A stretch of DNA of 64,000 nt from Pseudognaphalium luteoalbum (lineage: Eukaryota; Streptophyta; Magnoliopsida; Asterales; Asteraceae): contig OY730196.1 in the NCBI GenBank assembly GCA_963422505.1, forward strand, positions 55,830,320-55,894,319, read 5' to 3'. Under the pieces are notes generated by a model, which was not told the DNA's origin, searched no databases, and saw only the letters and a program-made list of their open reading frames with translations. Position 1 is the stretch's first letter. Every line of letters starts with the position of its first letter. The position numbers and the translations under genes were made by a program. This document shows, one piece after another, positions 47,239 through 58,479 of the stretch.

Positions 47239-50200
47239 ATGGCGGATAGAGCTTTTGCACCCGGTCACAACATCCTGGTGAGTCTCGACACCAGTGAGCG
47301 CGGTGCTGACCGATTTACTGAGATCTTGACGTTTTTGGCACGATCCAGGATTAGATATGCCATTACCGAGTCACCTTCCATATCTCAGAATATATTGACC
47401 CAGTTCTGGGACAATATTGTGTTCGATGATACGACTAACTCTCCGGTTGTCCGTACACGGGTTAATGAACATCCTGTTGTCTTCTCTGCTGATGATCTAC
47501 GCCAGATTTTGAGATTAGGCACTGTAGAGCAGGAAGCTGGTCCATCTGCTTACTCGACGGATTTTATCAAGGGAGCTTTGGGCAGAATGGGATATTCTGC
47601 TCCAGACGTGGACGTCAATTCATCAAGGCGTTCATGTTAGGGCAGTGGAGATTCTTATTCCACATCATTGTTACGATCTTCAGTAACAAGAAGGGAGGAT
47701 ACGATGAGCTTAGCCCTCAGTTATTTTCCGGGCTACTGTCACTGGTTTATAACAAACCATACAATTTTTCTTCTTATATCTTCAGTTCTATTATCGGTCA
47801 GATCACTGGAGCAGTTAGATCAAAGTTTTTGATCTATCCACGATTTTGTATGCTCATTGTTCACCACTGAGTTCCTGATATTCCAGCAGTTGCTCCGGAT
47901 CGATTTGTTGATCGAGTCAACTTGCGTACATACAACGCTTGTTTTCTCAACTCCTCAAGACGTCCAGACGTAGTGAAGCCGGAAGCGTTTGATTTATTTG
48001 GATATCTTCTGGATGAGAACTATGTGGCTCCAGCCAATGATGGGTGGTTAGATGTTGAGCCTGCTGCTGCGGTACCTGTACCTGTTGCTGATGTTGTTAT
48101 TCCTGATGATCCACAAGAGCTTCTGGATGATGTTTTAGAACATCCGGGACAACAGGTTGATGCAGAGGTTGCTGCACAGGTTGTGCAGGAGGTGCTAGTA
48201 CAGCATGATGATGCTATTGATCCTGTTTTACGGGATATTGATAGTTATGTTGCACCACCTGAGGTAATTTTATAATTATATAGTAATATAGGTAATTAGG
48301 TGGTACATTATAATTATAGTATTATTATATGATGCAAATGTTATAGATATTTAGGTAATTAGATAATGTTTCTGATTATAAAATTTAAATATCATTGTGA
48401 ACAGGGAGCTGAGAATGCAGACCCAGAGGTCACTCGACCTGAGGGTAAGTAGGGACAACTTGATGGATCTGAGGGTTTACCTTCTAAGGTATTTATCAGA
48501 TTAATCATAGAAATATATAGAACTTGTATGATAGAGCTACTAGCTAATCATAAATGTTTAATATGTTTAAAATTTTAGGATTCTGATGTTGGTCCATCTG
48601 GAGGCCGTGATGGTGAATCGGCTTCAGATGATGATGATAGTACTCCTTCTCCACCTCCAGATGCTGGTTATATTAGATACCGATCTAGGATGATTCCAGA
48701 TCCAGCTCTGAAGGAGAAGAGGAAGGCTAAGGAAGTCGACCCGGACTTCAGTATTCTTGATGAAGGTCCTGAGGAAGAGGATACACTTCTTATTTCTCAA
48801 TGCCGTAAGCGTTCGAGGACTTTGACCATTAGAGATGGTAAATTTTTAGCCTTTAATTTAATGTTAGATAATTTTAACTTGTTGTTTATCAGGAGTTAAA
48901 CTGAGACAGTTAATTCTGTAATAGTTTCTCAAGATACACCACAGGTGGAGTTAATGACACGGGTGGTTTCTGAACCTATATCTGTACCGACTGAGGTATG
49001 AGATAAACGTTTAGTACTACAAGTGTTATATAATTACTTAAGAAATTAAGACAGAGTTATCTGTAACAATTATTTTTCTTTATGTAATTGTATCTATCTT
49101 AATAGGCTGAGCTAAGGAAAGAGTTACCGACACAAGAATCGGTTTCTCAGACTATCAAAGAAGGGGTTGTGGAATTGGTGCGTTTTGCACAGTTTCCTAC
49201 GACCAAGGCAAGCCGTTTTGCAGCTGGCCTTCTCACAACTGCCTTATCTCAAGCTATTCCACATCTTACTTGTGAGTCATTTCTTGCTTCGGTGACACCG
49301 CCTGGACCATTGACGATTCCAGTGACTCCTATGACTGATGCTGAAAGGATTACATCCTTAGAGTCTAGGGTAAAGGAGTTAGAGAAATTAACGGGATCGG
49401 TTCCACGGTTGTTAGCTGAGAATCTTTCTTTAGCACAACATTTGGTCACTGTTAGTGAGTCTTATCGAACGTTGATGAAGATTCATAACACACTGCTTGA
49501 TGACTGCACTGCCCAACGCCTGAAGCTTGACAACTTAGAAGAACTTGTTTTGAGTTTACATCAGGAACAATCAGCTCAGGGGGAGATTAGGGTTTATAAG
49601 ACAGCGTGCAAAGAAGATGAGTTGAAGCTGAAAAGGAGACATGACAAAGATGATGATCCCAGTGCATCGAAAGATAGTGAGCCGACTGGTCCTTCAAAGA
49701 CTAGTGAGCAAGCTACACTTCAGTGGGAGTCTGAGTCTGCTAGTATTGGTGCTAGTGCTGGTGCTAGTGGGAGTGGAGCTGGTGAGAAGTAGTTATATTT
49801 TGTATTTGAAACTGATATACTTTTGTAATCTTAGATTGACTGTAATATTATTTATAATCTTTTAAAGATTAATGGTTTGTAAGTATATAAGTTACGTTGA
49901 TATAAGATTTAGACTTGTGATTTTATAAATAACAAGTGGAAATTATATAAGATTTGAATTTGAGATGTTTTTATAACAAATTAAAATTATATAAGATTAA
50001 TGATTAAATGTGATTATACGCTTGAGATAAATAAAGAAAATTCTTAGATTGATTCAGGGAAATCAATGAAAGAATTTATATTATATTATCTAATTCGTGT
50101 TATTTAAAATGATTACAGAATAGAATGTTGAAAGTGATTCTGATATTGAGATTGTCGATGAAGTTGAAGCGGAAGTTGATTATGATCTAGAGGAAGGTGA

Positions 50201-51140
50201 GTTTGTACCTCCTGAAGATTGGACTTCTGTTGTCGATATTGGGTTAGTTGAAGGTGTTGATCTTGATGCTAATATAGATGAAGACATCATAAATCCTTCA
50301 AGGACAAATGTGACTATTCAGGATGAAGAAGGAGAAAGAGTTATAGATTTAGATGAATATCTGAATGAATCAACTGATTCTGATTTTGAAGAAGATCTTC
50401 CTGATTGTCATAAAGATAATCCTATCTTTAAGCCTTTGGAGAAGAAGAAAAAGGTGAAGACTGCGATATCAGAAATTGATATTACTGGAAAGCGAGTACC
50501 TAAGAAAGGTATAATCGGTTGGTATTATGACACAGATTTAAAGCTTTTTGCAATTAAAAGGTATGACGGGGTTCAATACTTTGAAAGAAAGCTTGCGGTT
50601 TTCAGTTCTTTACCTAGATTTGAAATATGAGACTTGGCTAGAATGGAAATGAAGAACTCTAGTAATGATCCTTATGGAAGGTTTGTTGAAAGGATAATCA
50701 AGACTGAGGGTTGGTCAATGAAATTTGAACAAATTAAGCCAAGAGTCGGAAAAACTATTAAGTTAAATGAAAGAAGTCAAAGAACGGGAAGGCGACTGCG
50801 TAAAAAGATTTATCCAGCAGTTAAGTGCATACAGCAGATACCGTTAAAGCTTATGCCTCAGGATATTCTGGGAAATAAGAAGAGATGGCACGTAGAAGCT
50901 GGAACTGGTGAAGCTGTAGTTTTTGAAGCTGATGATGAAGTCGAAGATGGAGAAAAAGAACTTTTGAGAATATATGATCATCGACACTTAGTGAATCTTT
51001 CCAAGAATGATCTGTTGATGTTATACAAGAACAGGATCACTACTATTGAAGGTTGGGGAGATTTAGGAAGAGATTATCAGCTGATGGTTAAAACTTGCAT
51101 AAAACTGAAGATGTATGCTGGAAGTAAAATTTACAAGTGA
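47239..51140 (+). pseudogene. A third ORF (plant SIRE-type ORF3), with four intron-like gaps
   Basis: Begins MADRAFAPGHN at 47239. Conserved parts are FLARSRIRYAITESPSIS, a WRFLFHIIVTIFSNKKGGYD segment, LVYNKPYNFSSYIFSSII and IYPRFCML. Next come an acidic, proline-rich linker, a heptad-type helix (49340-49590) and a basic C-terminal domain (50310-51140) with YPAVKCIQQIPLKLM and HLVNLSKNDLLMLYKN. One frameshift lies near 47610, TGAs at 47868 and 50628, and a TAG at 48450. Four GT...AG gaps (48264-48404, 48489-48578, 48838-48909, 48996-49105; phases 0, 0, 1, 0) join the open frames exactly. A possible fifth gap at about 49782-50117 is unclear. Function is unknown; it sits in the env-like position but shows no obvious membrane anchor. 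Confidence 0.75.
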
Positions 51141-51195
51141 AGATCAAAGACATTTTTGAAGACATAGATGCTAGAGCTATTGTCAAGGGGGAGTC

Positions 51196-51760
51196 TGTTG
51201 GGACATGTTATTGTAACAACAGATCTAACTTGTAATAGTACTAGAGATTATTGTAATCAAGTTTGTAAATTGGTTTAGAATTGTAATGAATATGTTGGTT
51301 GGTAAATATTTTAGAGTTAAATGTTAAATACTGAAAAATATTGACCAAAGGTTGACCATGGACCTGCGATGCGAACTGAGTTGGGTTTGTAGGGCAGGTC
51401 TGCGAAGCGAGTCCACTGGATTCGCTGGACCAACTTGGGCTGCGAACCAAGTCGGATAGCAGAGCCCATAAGCTGTGAACCGAGACGTGTTTATAACCAA
51501 ATTAGGTTTGAAACCTAATTAACTTTTGCCAATTAATAACTACGAACGAATTGAACTTTCCAGGGCTTTCAACATAATCTAATGGTTAGGTATTGATCGA
51601 TTAACATCAGTTATAATCAATACAAAACATATTAGATTATTGATTTCACTAATACTTGTGAAATAAACCGTTTACAATCCGTAAACACCGTATTAAGGGA
51701 TTCCGCACCTCAATACCTAAAGATAACCTCGTTATCGATCCTAATACATACGGACTTACA
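51196..51760 (+). repeat. A 3' LTR
   Basis: 565 bp, TGTTGGGACA...ACTTACA. TGCGAA word array at 51363-51482; TATA-like TTTATAACC at about 51490. Purine tract directly upstream. Confidence 0.9.
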
Positions 51761-52142
51761 GAAAGCTGTTAGCTTGAAATATTGATGGATTATAATCTAA
51801 AAATTGGAAATTGTTATTGAACGATTATAGAGGATTAAAGATTGTTTAATCTTGTGTGGAGTTCAGTTGGTTTGAGACTTTCAATATGTGATCTTGACTG
51901 GAACTTTTGAGTGTTGATCGATTGTCCATTCAGGGATTATTAAATGGTAGAAAGATTTGAAATCATCATATTGAGGGATTATCATGGGATCGGATGTGAT
52001 ATTAACTGTGGATTCTAATCATTATATTTCAAGTATGAACCGTATATCAAATGAGCCATGCGGGTTGTATGTGATTGCATTATTATGGATTATTGAGCGT
52101 GATCAGATTTCGAGGACGAAATCTCTTTAAGGGGGAGAGATT
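51761..52142 (+). other. E internal 3' end (resumes after A)
   Basis: Matches 32995-33377 closely, ending in TTTAAGGGGGAGAGATT before the E LTR. Non-coding. Confidence 0.85.
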
Positions 52143-53613
52143 TGTAACATCCGCATTTTGGGCCTAGTAATTTTATAATATTTCATGACTTTAAATTTTA
52201 TTTAATGTGTTAGGAAATAGTTCGATTTGGATTATTTGAAAATAATTAAAAAAGGGGCCAAATGATGAATTGTGACAAATATATTATTTGTTGTATTTGG
52301 TTCAACAAGGATCTGGAAATGGTAAGTTTGTGAGTATAATTCGAAACTGAGTTTGTGCAGCAGCAGGTGCTGCAGGTAGCTGGATCATGGGCATGATCTG
52401 GAAAATCATGGCCATGATCCGGCGGCGGATCCTGTTTGTCAGTCTTCATGTTTTATGACTTTTGTGTTGTACGTTTAAACGCTTGTGTTTGGTATATGGG
52501 TAATCGAAATAAGTTATATACTTATGAAAGGAAAGTATTGGGTTATGGTTAATTGTAACCTAGTATGAATGATATTTGTAATTTGATTATAAATTATTAT
52601 ATTAATATCATTCATTAAAATGTTCGACTAAAATGCAATTGAGTAGTTATAATCGATAATATAACTTGATGATTGCGATGAATTGATATTATGAATTATA
52701 TAATGAGTTATACATTATTCGATCAGTTACTAACTCGTTGCTTATCTAATTGTATTCTCAGATACGGAGACAGCTCAGTAATATTAGACTTCTGAGCTTG
52801 CGACCGAGGTATTGGTGAGTGGATCTGTACCCTCAATGTGATTTAGTTGTTACAGGTTTGTTTACAACGGCTAAACATAGATTTACTATTTGAAAGACTG
52901 TTTAGTCTAATATGATGATTATGTGATTATTTGGCCATTGGGCATATGTGATTAATCAGAGGTCAACAGGGTTTGGACTTGGTTGCTATTGTTTGGCCGA
53001 TATGGGTTCCTTGTACATATCGTTAATGGAAAATAAGGGATGTGTGAGAGAATAGCAACCAGCTATCGGTTAACCGCTGTTTCAGCCTGCAGCTCAGTTG
53101 GGTTATGATTAACCGCTGTTTTGGCCTACAGCTCAGTGGGGTTACTAAGTGTTGCTTGAGGGGCTGCCGTGGGTAATTGGGCTGCCTCAAGGACCTCCGA
53201 TCCTCTGAAGTTGTGTGAATTTGTGTGTTTACGATTATTTATTGTAAAGTGATTTTTTATTGCTAAGTTAGACTGTCGGATGCATTTCTACTCACTTAGC
53301 GTTGAGCTAATCCCCCGCATTAATACTTCTTGCAGGTTATGATTCGATATAACGGGCGGGGCAAGAAGCTGTTGACTGGAAGGCATGTTTGACGACCATG
53401 CGTTGACTCTGATATCTGATTTTATTAAATCAGTTTTGTTTGGATTTCTATAACACCCAACGATTGTATTTTAGTTTATGTAATTATAACATTCACGTAT
53501 ATGTCTGAAACTAGCTGGACTTTATATATATATAAAATGAAAGGCGTGTTTTGGACTTACGCTTCCGATGTTTAAAATATATTAAAATAATATGGAAAAA
53601 TATGGGTGTTATA
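52143..53613 (+). repeat. E 3' LTR with a deletion of about 430 bp
   Basis: Matches 33378-35241 but lacks about 33515-33950, including the candidate TATA and transcription start region. The join falls in a short TATTATT...TTGTTGTATTT similarity. Confidence 0.85.
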
Positions 53614-53620
53614 TTATTAT

Positions 53621-53661
<41 letters not shown>
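53614..53661. repeat. TTA and (TA)n microsatellite at the E/B junction
   Basis: Several ATT units followed by about 17 TA units, directly abutting the E LTR end. Confidence 0.9.
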
Positions 53662-53664
<3 letters not shown>

Positions 53665-53867
53665 CATATTATACATATAATATCTCTTGTAGTTTAGGGT
53701 TCTATTTTAAACCTTTTAAAATTGAGTCGTCTATTTTAAACAATTTAAAATTTTATCAGTATCTAAATTGTAAATACATATTACCTATATAGACAATTCC
53801 GTTTCCCAATTTATCTTTACCTACATACTATTGCAGATAATTGCATGCTACTATTTATTAAGCTATG
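53662..53867 (-). other. B leader, primer-site-proximal part
   Basis: Non-coding AT-rich DNA between E and the B primer site. Confidence 0.55.
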
Positions 53868-53879
53868 GCTCTGATACCA
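53868..53879 (-). other. B primer-binding site (tRNA-iMet type)
   Basis: Minus strand TGGTATCAGAGC ends against the LTR, proving that B reads on the minus strand and that 53881 begins its 5' LTR. Confidence 0.92.
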
Positions 53880-53880
53880 C

Positions 53881-54467
53881 TGTTGTGTTTTCTATTCTCT
53901 AACTAGATTATCATATACGCAGCGGAAAAACAATAATTTTATAATTTAGGGCAATTAGGAAACTAAACCGTAAAGGATCTTAACTTGAATAAATAGTACA
54001 ATAAACAATAGGATAAATAAGAAAACACTAACCTTAGAGAAAACCTATTTCTTACGCGCATACCAACTAGCAGAGCTTCGTTACTTGGAAGCTAGTACCC
54101 AAAGTAGAATACCTCTAATGCTTCACACCCAAAAACCCAAGAGAAAGTCGAACTTCAAAATTCTCAGAAAATTCGTATCCGAATCGTTTTTTATGAAGGT
54201 ATTTGATGCTCCTATTTATAGTTATGGAAGAAACCCCAGAGTTTGCTGAAATTCGACTCCCAACCAGCGGTTGGAGTTGTTTGACTTGTATTCCAAGTCT
54301 GCGACTTCCACGGCCTTAGAAACCCTAACCTCAACCGGCGGTTGGACATCCCAACCGGCGGTTAAGTCAGATTCTGGAATCCTCCGCCAAATTTAATTAC
54401 TTTTAATTTCTAATTAATTTAACTATAAATGAATAAATTAACTAATTAATTATAATACTAATACTAT
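53881..54467 (-). repeat. B 5' LTR, interrupted by C
   Basis: Matches 26833-27440. Minus-strand TATA box ACTATAAATAGGAG at about 54212-54225, with CCGGCGGTTGG-type dyads upstream at 54253-54366. The last 105 bp or so of the LTR lie beyond C, outside the window. Confidence 0.88.
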
Positions 54468-54913
54468 CGTAGATCCCGTGTGGTCGGACCTAATTGAATC
54501 CAAATACTCAATCAACGTCCGGAATCCAATGATTGAATATAAACGTTAAAACTATTAAAACAAACAAACACAAAGTATATGAATACCCAAATGATTACCG
54601 ATCAGATTAATTGCAAAATCTCGAGTACAATATGCTGAAACTTTACCTTGGTTCGTCAACCCTAACAAATGAGCCGAACTCATCTATTTATACTCGACAC
54701 CTAATCTGATCTATGCGACACAAGCTGTGTCGCCAAGCCGACTCATGTGACACAAGTTGTGTCGCCAAGTTGACTCTTGCGACACAGAACCCTTGTGTCG
54801 CCAAAACACAAAATGTAATTACTTCTAAATACAAACGTCATAACAAACGTAATTACATATCTAACGCATTACAGACTTAGACCAACTGACAGACATACTA
54901 AGATGAACCAACA
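54468..54913 (-). repeat. C 3' LTR
   Basis: Minus strand TGTTGGTTCA...GATCTACG; the expected final CA is CG, a single change. TATA box GTATAAATAGATG at about 54682-54694 and a GCGACACAA/TTGTGTCGC array just upstream at 54713-54802. Confidence 0.85.
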
Positions 54914-54956
54914 AACTCCCCCGTGTCTTCAGCTTGGTCTTCATAATTTCTTCAAT

Positions 54957-57554
54957 TCAAACCCAGCCTGCTGGAAACCTGCCTCCAGCATGAATCCCAT
55001 GCGTAACACACACAATCACATCCTTCTGAAATTGTCTAGCAAGAATCGAATTCACTACATTTCTTACGTTGAAGAGAATTGGACGATCAAACAATTTCCT
55101 CAAATCTTTCCTTGACAGATTTATCAAGCTCATCGGATCAAATACTTTGAATTGAGCTTTCTCCAAACCATACAGCGATGTCATCTTCGGATGCTCAGAT
55201 TCTAGAACAAAAACAAATACTACTTCGCCCGTATGCGGATCAAGTTCCCAATGATGAAATCTTCTAAGAAAGTTAAGGGGAACAGTCTCAAGAGGAATCT
55301 CAGTCAAACAATCAGCTGGCGGATAGTGTACTTTGCAGATCGGCTGTCTTGTTACTAGATCAAGGTTTTTCTTGAATATATATCTCATTCCAAGCGTTGG
55401 TTTGATAAAGTTATAACGTTTACTCTTCACTTAACGACGCAAAACCGTCTGTACAAAATCAGCTCGTGAATCTCTGGTTGGATTTATCATTTCCAGTTTA
55501 GCTAGACGATTTATCTCTCCCATAGGCAACGTACTCAACTTCTTGAATGACCTTTTAAAATACTGAATACCGTCGCTTCTCTTAATCATCAAGATACCCT
55601 TGTAGGTTTTCCAACTTTTAATAATTCCCGTGTAATTCCCACTAACTTTATATGACTTACAAGTAACAGGAATAGGTTCACCAGGAATAAAGCTTATCAC
55701 AGGTCGTTCAGAAGTTGATGTAGAAGCAGTTTCAGAAGCCGGTGTAGTCTCTGGAATAGTTTGTGAAGTTCCAACTGGCTCTGCTTCATCTTCAGAAGAA
55801 TCAGTTTCGATTGTCGGAGCATCATCATAAAACTCATCAGAATGCATCTCCTCTTCCTCAATCTCAACATCATCATTAACTTCAAAGTCAAATTCAGGCT
55901 CAGATGCCTGACCTTCCTCATTAACCATTCGCTGAATAAAATATAGATTAGCATGTGAATAATCTACAGCTAACAGTCTTGGTTGACCTGGAATATCGTC
56001 GACCGAGAAATAATCCAAACGAAGAGTTTCATTATCATCAGAAACATTTACATTATCGTTTACATCATCAGTTTATGTTCTGGCAAAAGTCCTAGATGTT
56101 GTTTCTATTGCACGCAGGCCTGACTCCCCCGGAACAGCACCTAGGGATTCTAACTCTAACACCCTAGTATGCAGAGTAGGAACTAACGCTGCCGTTTCTT
56201 CTAACACCTTGATTTGCGCAGCTTGAACCTCAAAAATAGATGCCTGAGACTGAATCAATTGAGCTTGATTATCCATAGTCTGCTGCATCGTATCCATTCG
56301 TTTCTGTAGCTCTTGGATGACCGAAGGCAAAGGTTGAACTGGAACCTCAACACGGGGAATGTCGACCCGTGGCCTTGAAGCAGAAGAAGTAGAGGTACGA
56401 CAGATAGACTGGGGTGGAACCCAATCTTCATCAGTGGGATCGTTGTCTCTTGGTTGTTTTCCAGTATCAGGGTGCACAGATGTCATGCCCTGACGAATAC
56501 GTCGCTGAATACATTTGAACCATCGTGGATCAAACTGTTGAATGTTTCTCAACGCATTCTCCGAAGGTACAATCCTCGGAGAAGTAGTAGGAGTAGAACC
56601 CCCATCCGAATCCTCAGCAGCTAGTTCCTCAAGATTAGGCTGATTAGCCTGTCCACCAACTGGAAAATTATCAATTTCCTGCAACAGGTCATCAACCTGT
56701 ATCTGTGCCTCATGGAGATGTAGTTCCTCCTGAGGTTGCTGCCCAGGTGCAACCAAAATATCCATAAACCCTTCGTTGGGCAGAGCAACATAGGATTCAT
56801 CAACAATATGCCCAAAATGTGGAAAGTTGCCTCCCGCATTTCCTCCGGCAGCACAAACAGTCCGGATTCGGACATTCATGGGAGTCGGATGCAAGAGTTC
56901 TCTAACATTGGGTGGAATACCGGGAAGTTGATTATCGATAAGAAGCTGAATGAAGCATGGATATAGATTCCAACGCTTGTCCCCGGCATTGACATTGTCT
57001 ACCATTGCCCTGAATATATAACCAGAAAAGTTGAAGGGCTTGTTGTAAACCAACGAAAGCATAGCAGAGGCCGTTGAATAGCTGATCGTGTCAAAACCGG
57101 CCTTGCGTGGAGATAAACATACGATAACCACGTGCATTAGATATCTCCAAACCTTAGGTAGATTCGCCTTTTGGTATTGATCATTTGGAACCCCTGGATA
57201 ACCAATGCGAGTCATAGCTCCAACAATAAACTGATTCCCATATAGAGTGGGCATGTCGGGAGTATCACCGAACTGAAAGAATTCCCGAATGACTTTATCT
57301 CAGATTATGAGCTGACGATCGCCAAGAGCGTAGATAATCCTGGTAAATGGCAACTCAGAATTGATCACTGCATTCTCCCAAAACAGACCTACCTGATCCT
57401 TGTAAATAGTGGTGGTCTCAGTGATAGCATTGTAGATGCGAGATCGGCGTAGAAATGCCATCATTAGCCTGTACGGAGCCGCCATTTCCTTTGAATTTTC
57501 CAAAAATGCGACGATGTTGTGGTGTGGTTCCCAAATAACATCACCGTCTGCCAT
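54957..57554 (-). pseudogene. C third ORF (plant SIRE-type ORF3), no introns, three stops
   Basis: ATG at 57554 (MADGDVIWEPHHN), two bases after an acceptor-like TTTTATACAG. A single frame runs to 54957, broken at 57300 (TGA), 56073 (TAA) and 55431 (TAA). Domains match A in order: FLRRSRIYNAITETTTIY; KVWRYLMHVVIVCLSPRKAG; LVYNKPFNFSGYIF and LYPCFIQLLID; an acidic linker; a glutamine-rich heptad helix (IQELQKRMDTMQQTMDNQ); an acidic stretch; then a basic C-terminal domain with VHYPPADCLTEIPL, ELDPHTGEVVF and SLINLSRKDLRKLF. The 393-codon frame 57254-56073 crosses the positions where A has its gaps without interruption. Function is unknown; the family is widespread in plant SIRE-type copia elements. 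Confidence 0.8.
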
Positions 57555-57556
57555 TG

Positions 57557-58195
57557 CTGTATAAAATGTAACAAGAAAACTCAAAAATAGTTAGCGTAAG
57601 CAGATTCAATTTAAACTAATAAATCAATTTTAGAATCTGTTTGATGCGACACTGGGAATTCTGTCGCAGAAGGCCTGCGACATAAAGGTCTTGTGTCTCT
57701 TACAAAATTAAAATTGATTTCCAAAAACAAGCAACATAAGGAATTGTGTCGCTAATCACGGATGCGACGGACAGAGTTGTGTCGATTTTTGCAATTATAT
57801 CGAATTTAATCGAATATAATGAATATGGCGAAATAACTCTTGTGGCGCATTGGTTGTGTCACTTAGATGAAGCGACATAAGGATTTGTGGCACAAAATTA
57901 GCGACATAAAAAGTAATGTCGCAGAAGTTGGCGACAAATTGATTTCATGTAGCCTGCGACATAAAAGCTTATGTCGCAGGTTGTGTCGCAGCGACGAACT
58001 GCAATCCCAACCCAGAAACCCTAAGCACTAAAATTTGGGGTTTTCGTAAACAAGCCATACCCCAGGGTGCGGTTAACATACAGAAGCACGCAATCACAAG
58101 TTATAACATGTAAAAGCTAACATTTGGTGCCAAATTACCCCAAAACTATAACCCTAAAAACCGTGATAAAAATTCTACGATTAAAGCCTAAATAC
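57557..58195 (-). other. Candidate 5'-UTR intron and word array before the C third ORF
   Basis: Acceptor-like TTTTATACAG at 57557. A weak donor ACTGA|GTATTT at 58195 is one option, so the donor is uncertain. The interval includes many GCGACATAA or TTGTGTCGC words (57640-58000), matching the LTR word. Confidence 0.4.
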
Positions 58196-58401
58196 TCAGT
58201 GAAAATAGATGAAACAAGTACGTAAATGTCGAGTAAAACACGAGGAACAAGAATCGAGTGGTTGATCGGCAAGAAAACACACCGAAAGCACGAAGAAATC
58301 GAAAAAATCACCGCAGAGCGTTGTCCCTAAGTCGAGGTTTTGTGTCGCTAGATTTGATTTTGTGTCGCAATATGTGGTAACAGTGATAGCAACTAGGGTC
58401 A

Positions 58402-58413
58402 GGTATTTATACC
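58402..58413 (-). promoter_or_regulatory. Candidate internal promoter of C (TATA box)
   Basis: Minus strand GGTATAAATACC, about 850 bp before the third ORF. Immediately upstream (58424-58472) is a cluster of GCGACATAA and TTATGTCGC words, the same arrangement as in the C LTR. Confidence 0.6.
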
Positions 58414-58479
58414 TCAGCCCGATCTAGCGACATAACATGAGACATAGTCTGTGACATAAGTTATGTCGCAGGAGCCTAA

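Larger units (their letters stand above)
37401..51760 (+). mobile_element. SIRE/Maximus-like Ty1/copia retrotransposon A with a third ORF
   Basis: LTRs at 37401-37933 and 51196-51760 bracket a primer site TGGTATCAGAGCC, gag, pol, a 2.6-kb spacer, and a third ORF. The purine tract CAAGGGGGAGTC precedes the 3' LTR. The host site is recognisable by comparison with 32990-33010: E reads ATTAATTGAAAGCTG there and is split at the same point here. The right flank is GAAAG; the left flank (AGAG) is only similar. The copy is dead: three stops in pol, stops and shifts in gag, and stops in the third ORF. The LTRs differ by about 4% by eye. Confidence 0.9.
33378..53613 (+). mobile_element. Gag-only Ty3/gypsy retrotransposon E, carrying A
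   Basis: LTRs at 33378-35241 and 52143-53613 start TGYAACATC and end GGGTGTTATA. The 5' LTR is followed by primer site TGGTATCAGAAC, and the 3' LTR is preceded by AAGGGGGAGAGATT. Excluding A, the interior is about 2.5 kb and codes for gag only; no pol domain is readable. LTR size, gag style and primer site fit a chromovirus-like (Tekay/Del-type) element, but without RT that is an inference. Confidence 0.85.
26833..54467 (-). mobile_element. Ty1/copia retrotransposon B (minus), carrying E and A, cut by C
   Basis: The left LTR 26833-27550 (TGTTGGG...CCAACA) matches 53881-54467, where the second copy is interrupted about 105 bp before its end by C. On the minus strand the primer site (53879-53868) adjoins the right LTR, and a CCAAGTGGGAGAC purine-rich tract adjoins the left LTR. 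The order is gag (32451), protease, integrase, RT and RNase H (to 28438), as in copia. E with A lies in the leader between the primer site and gag. The RT/integrase style is Tork- or TAR-like, but the lineage is uncertain. The left flank CAACC (26828-26832) would be the target duplication; its partner is outside the window. Confidence 0.88.

Noticed and set aside
48441..48450. Strong donor consensus GAGGGTAAGT as the second intron donor of the A third ORF
   Set aside because: Joining from here to the acceptor at 48578 breaks the reading frame with a stop, while the donor at 48489 keeps it; the TAG just after is treated as a nonsense mutation.
53592..53792. ORF with Ile-Tyr repeats
   Set aside because: It is a translation of the (TA)n microsatellite.
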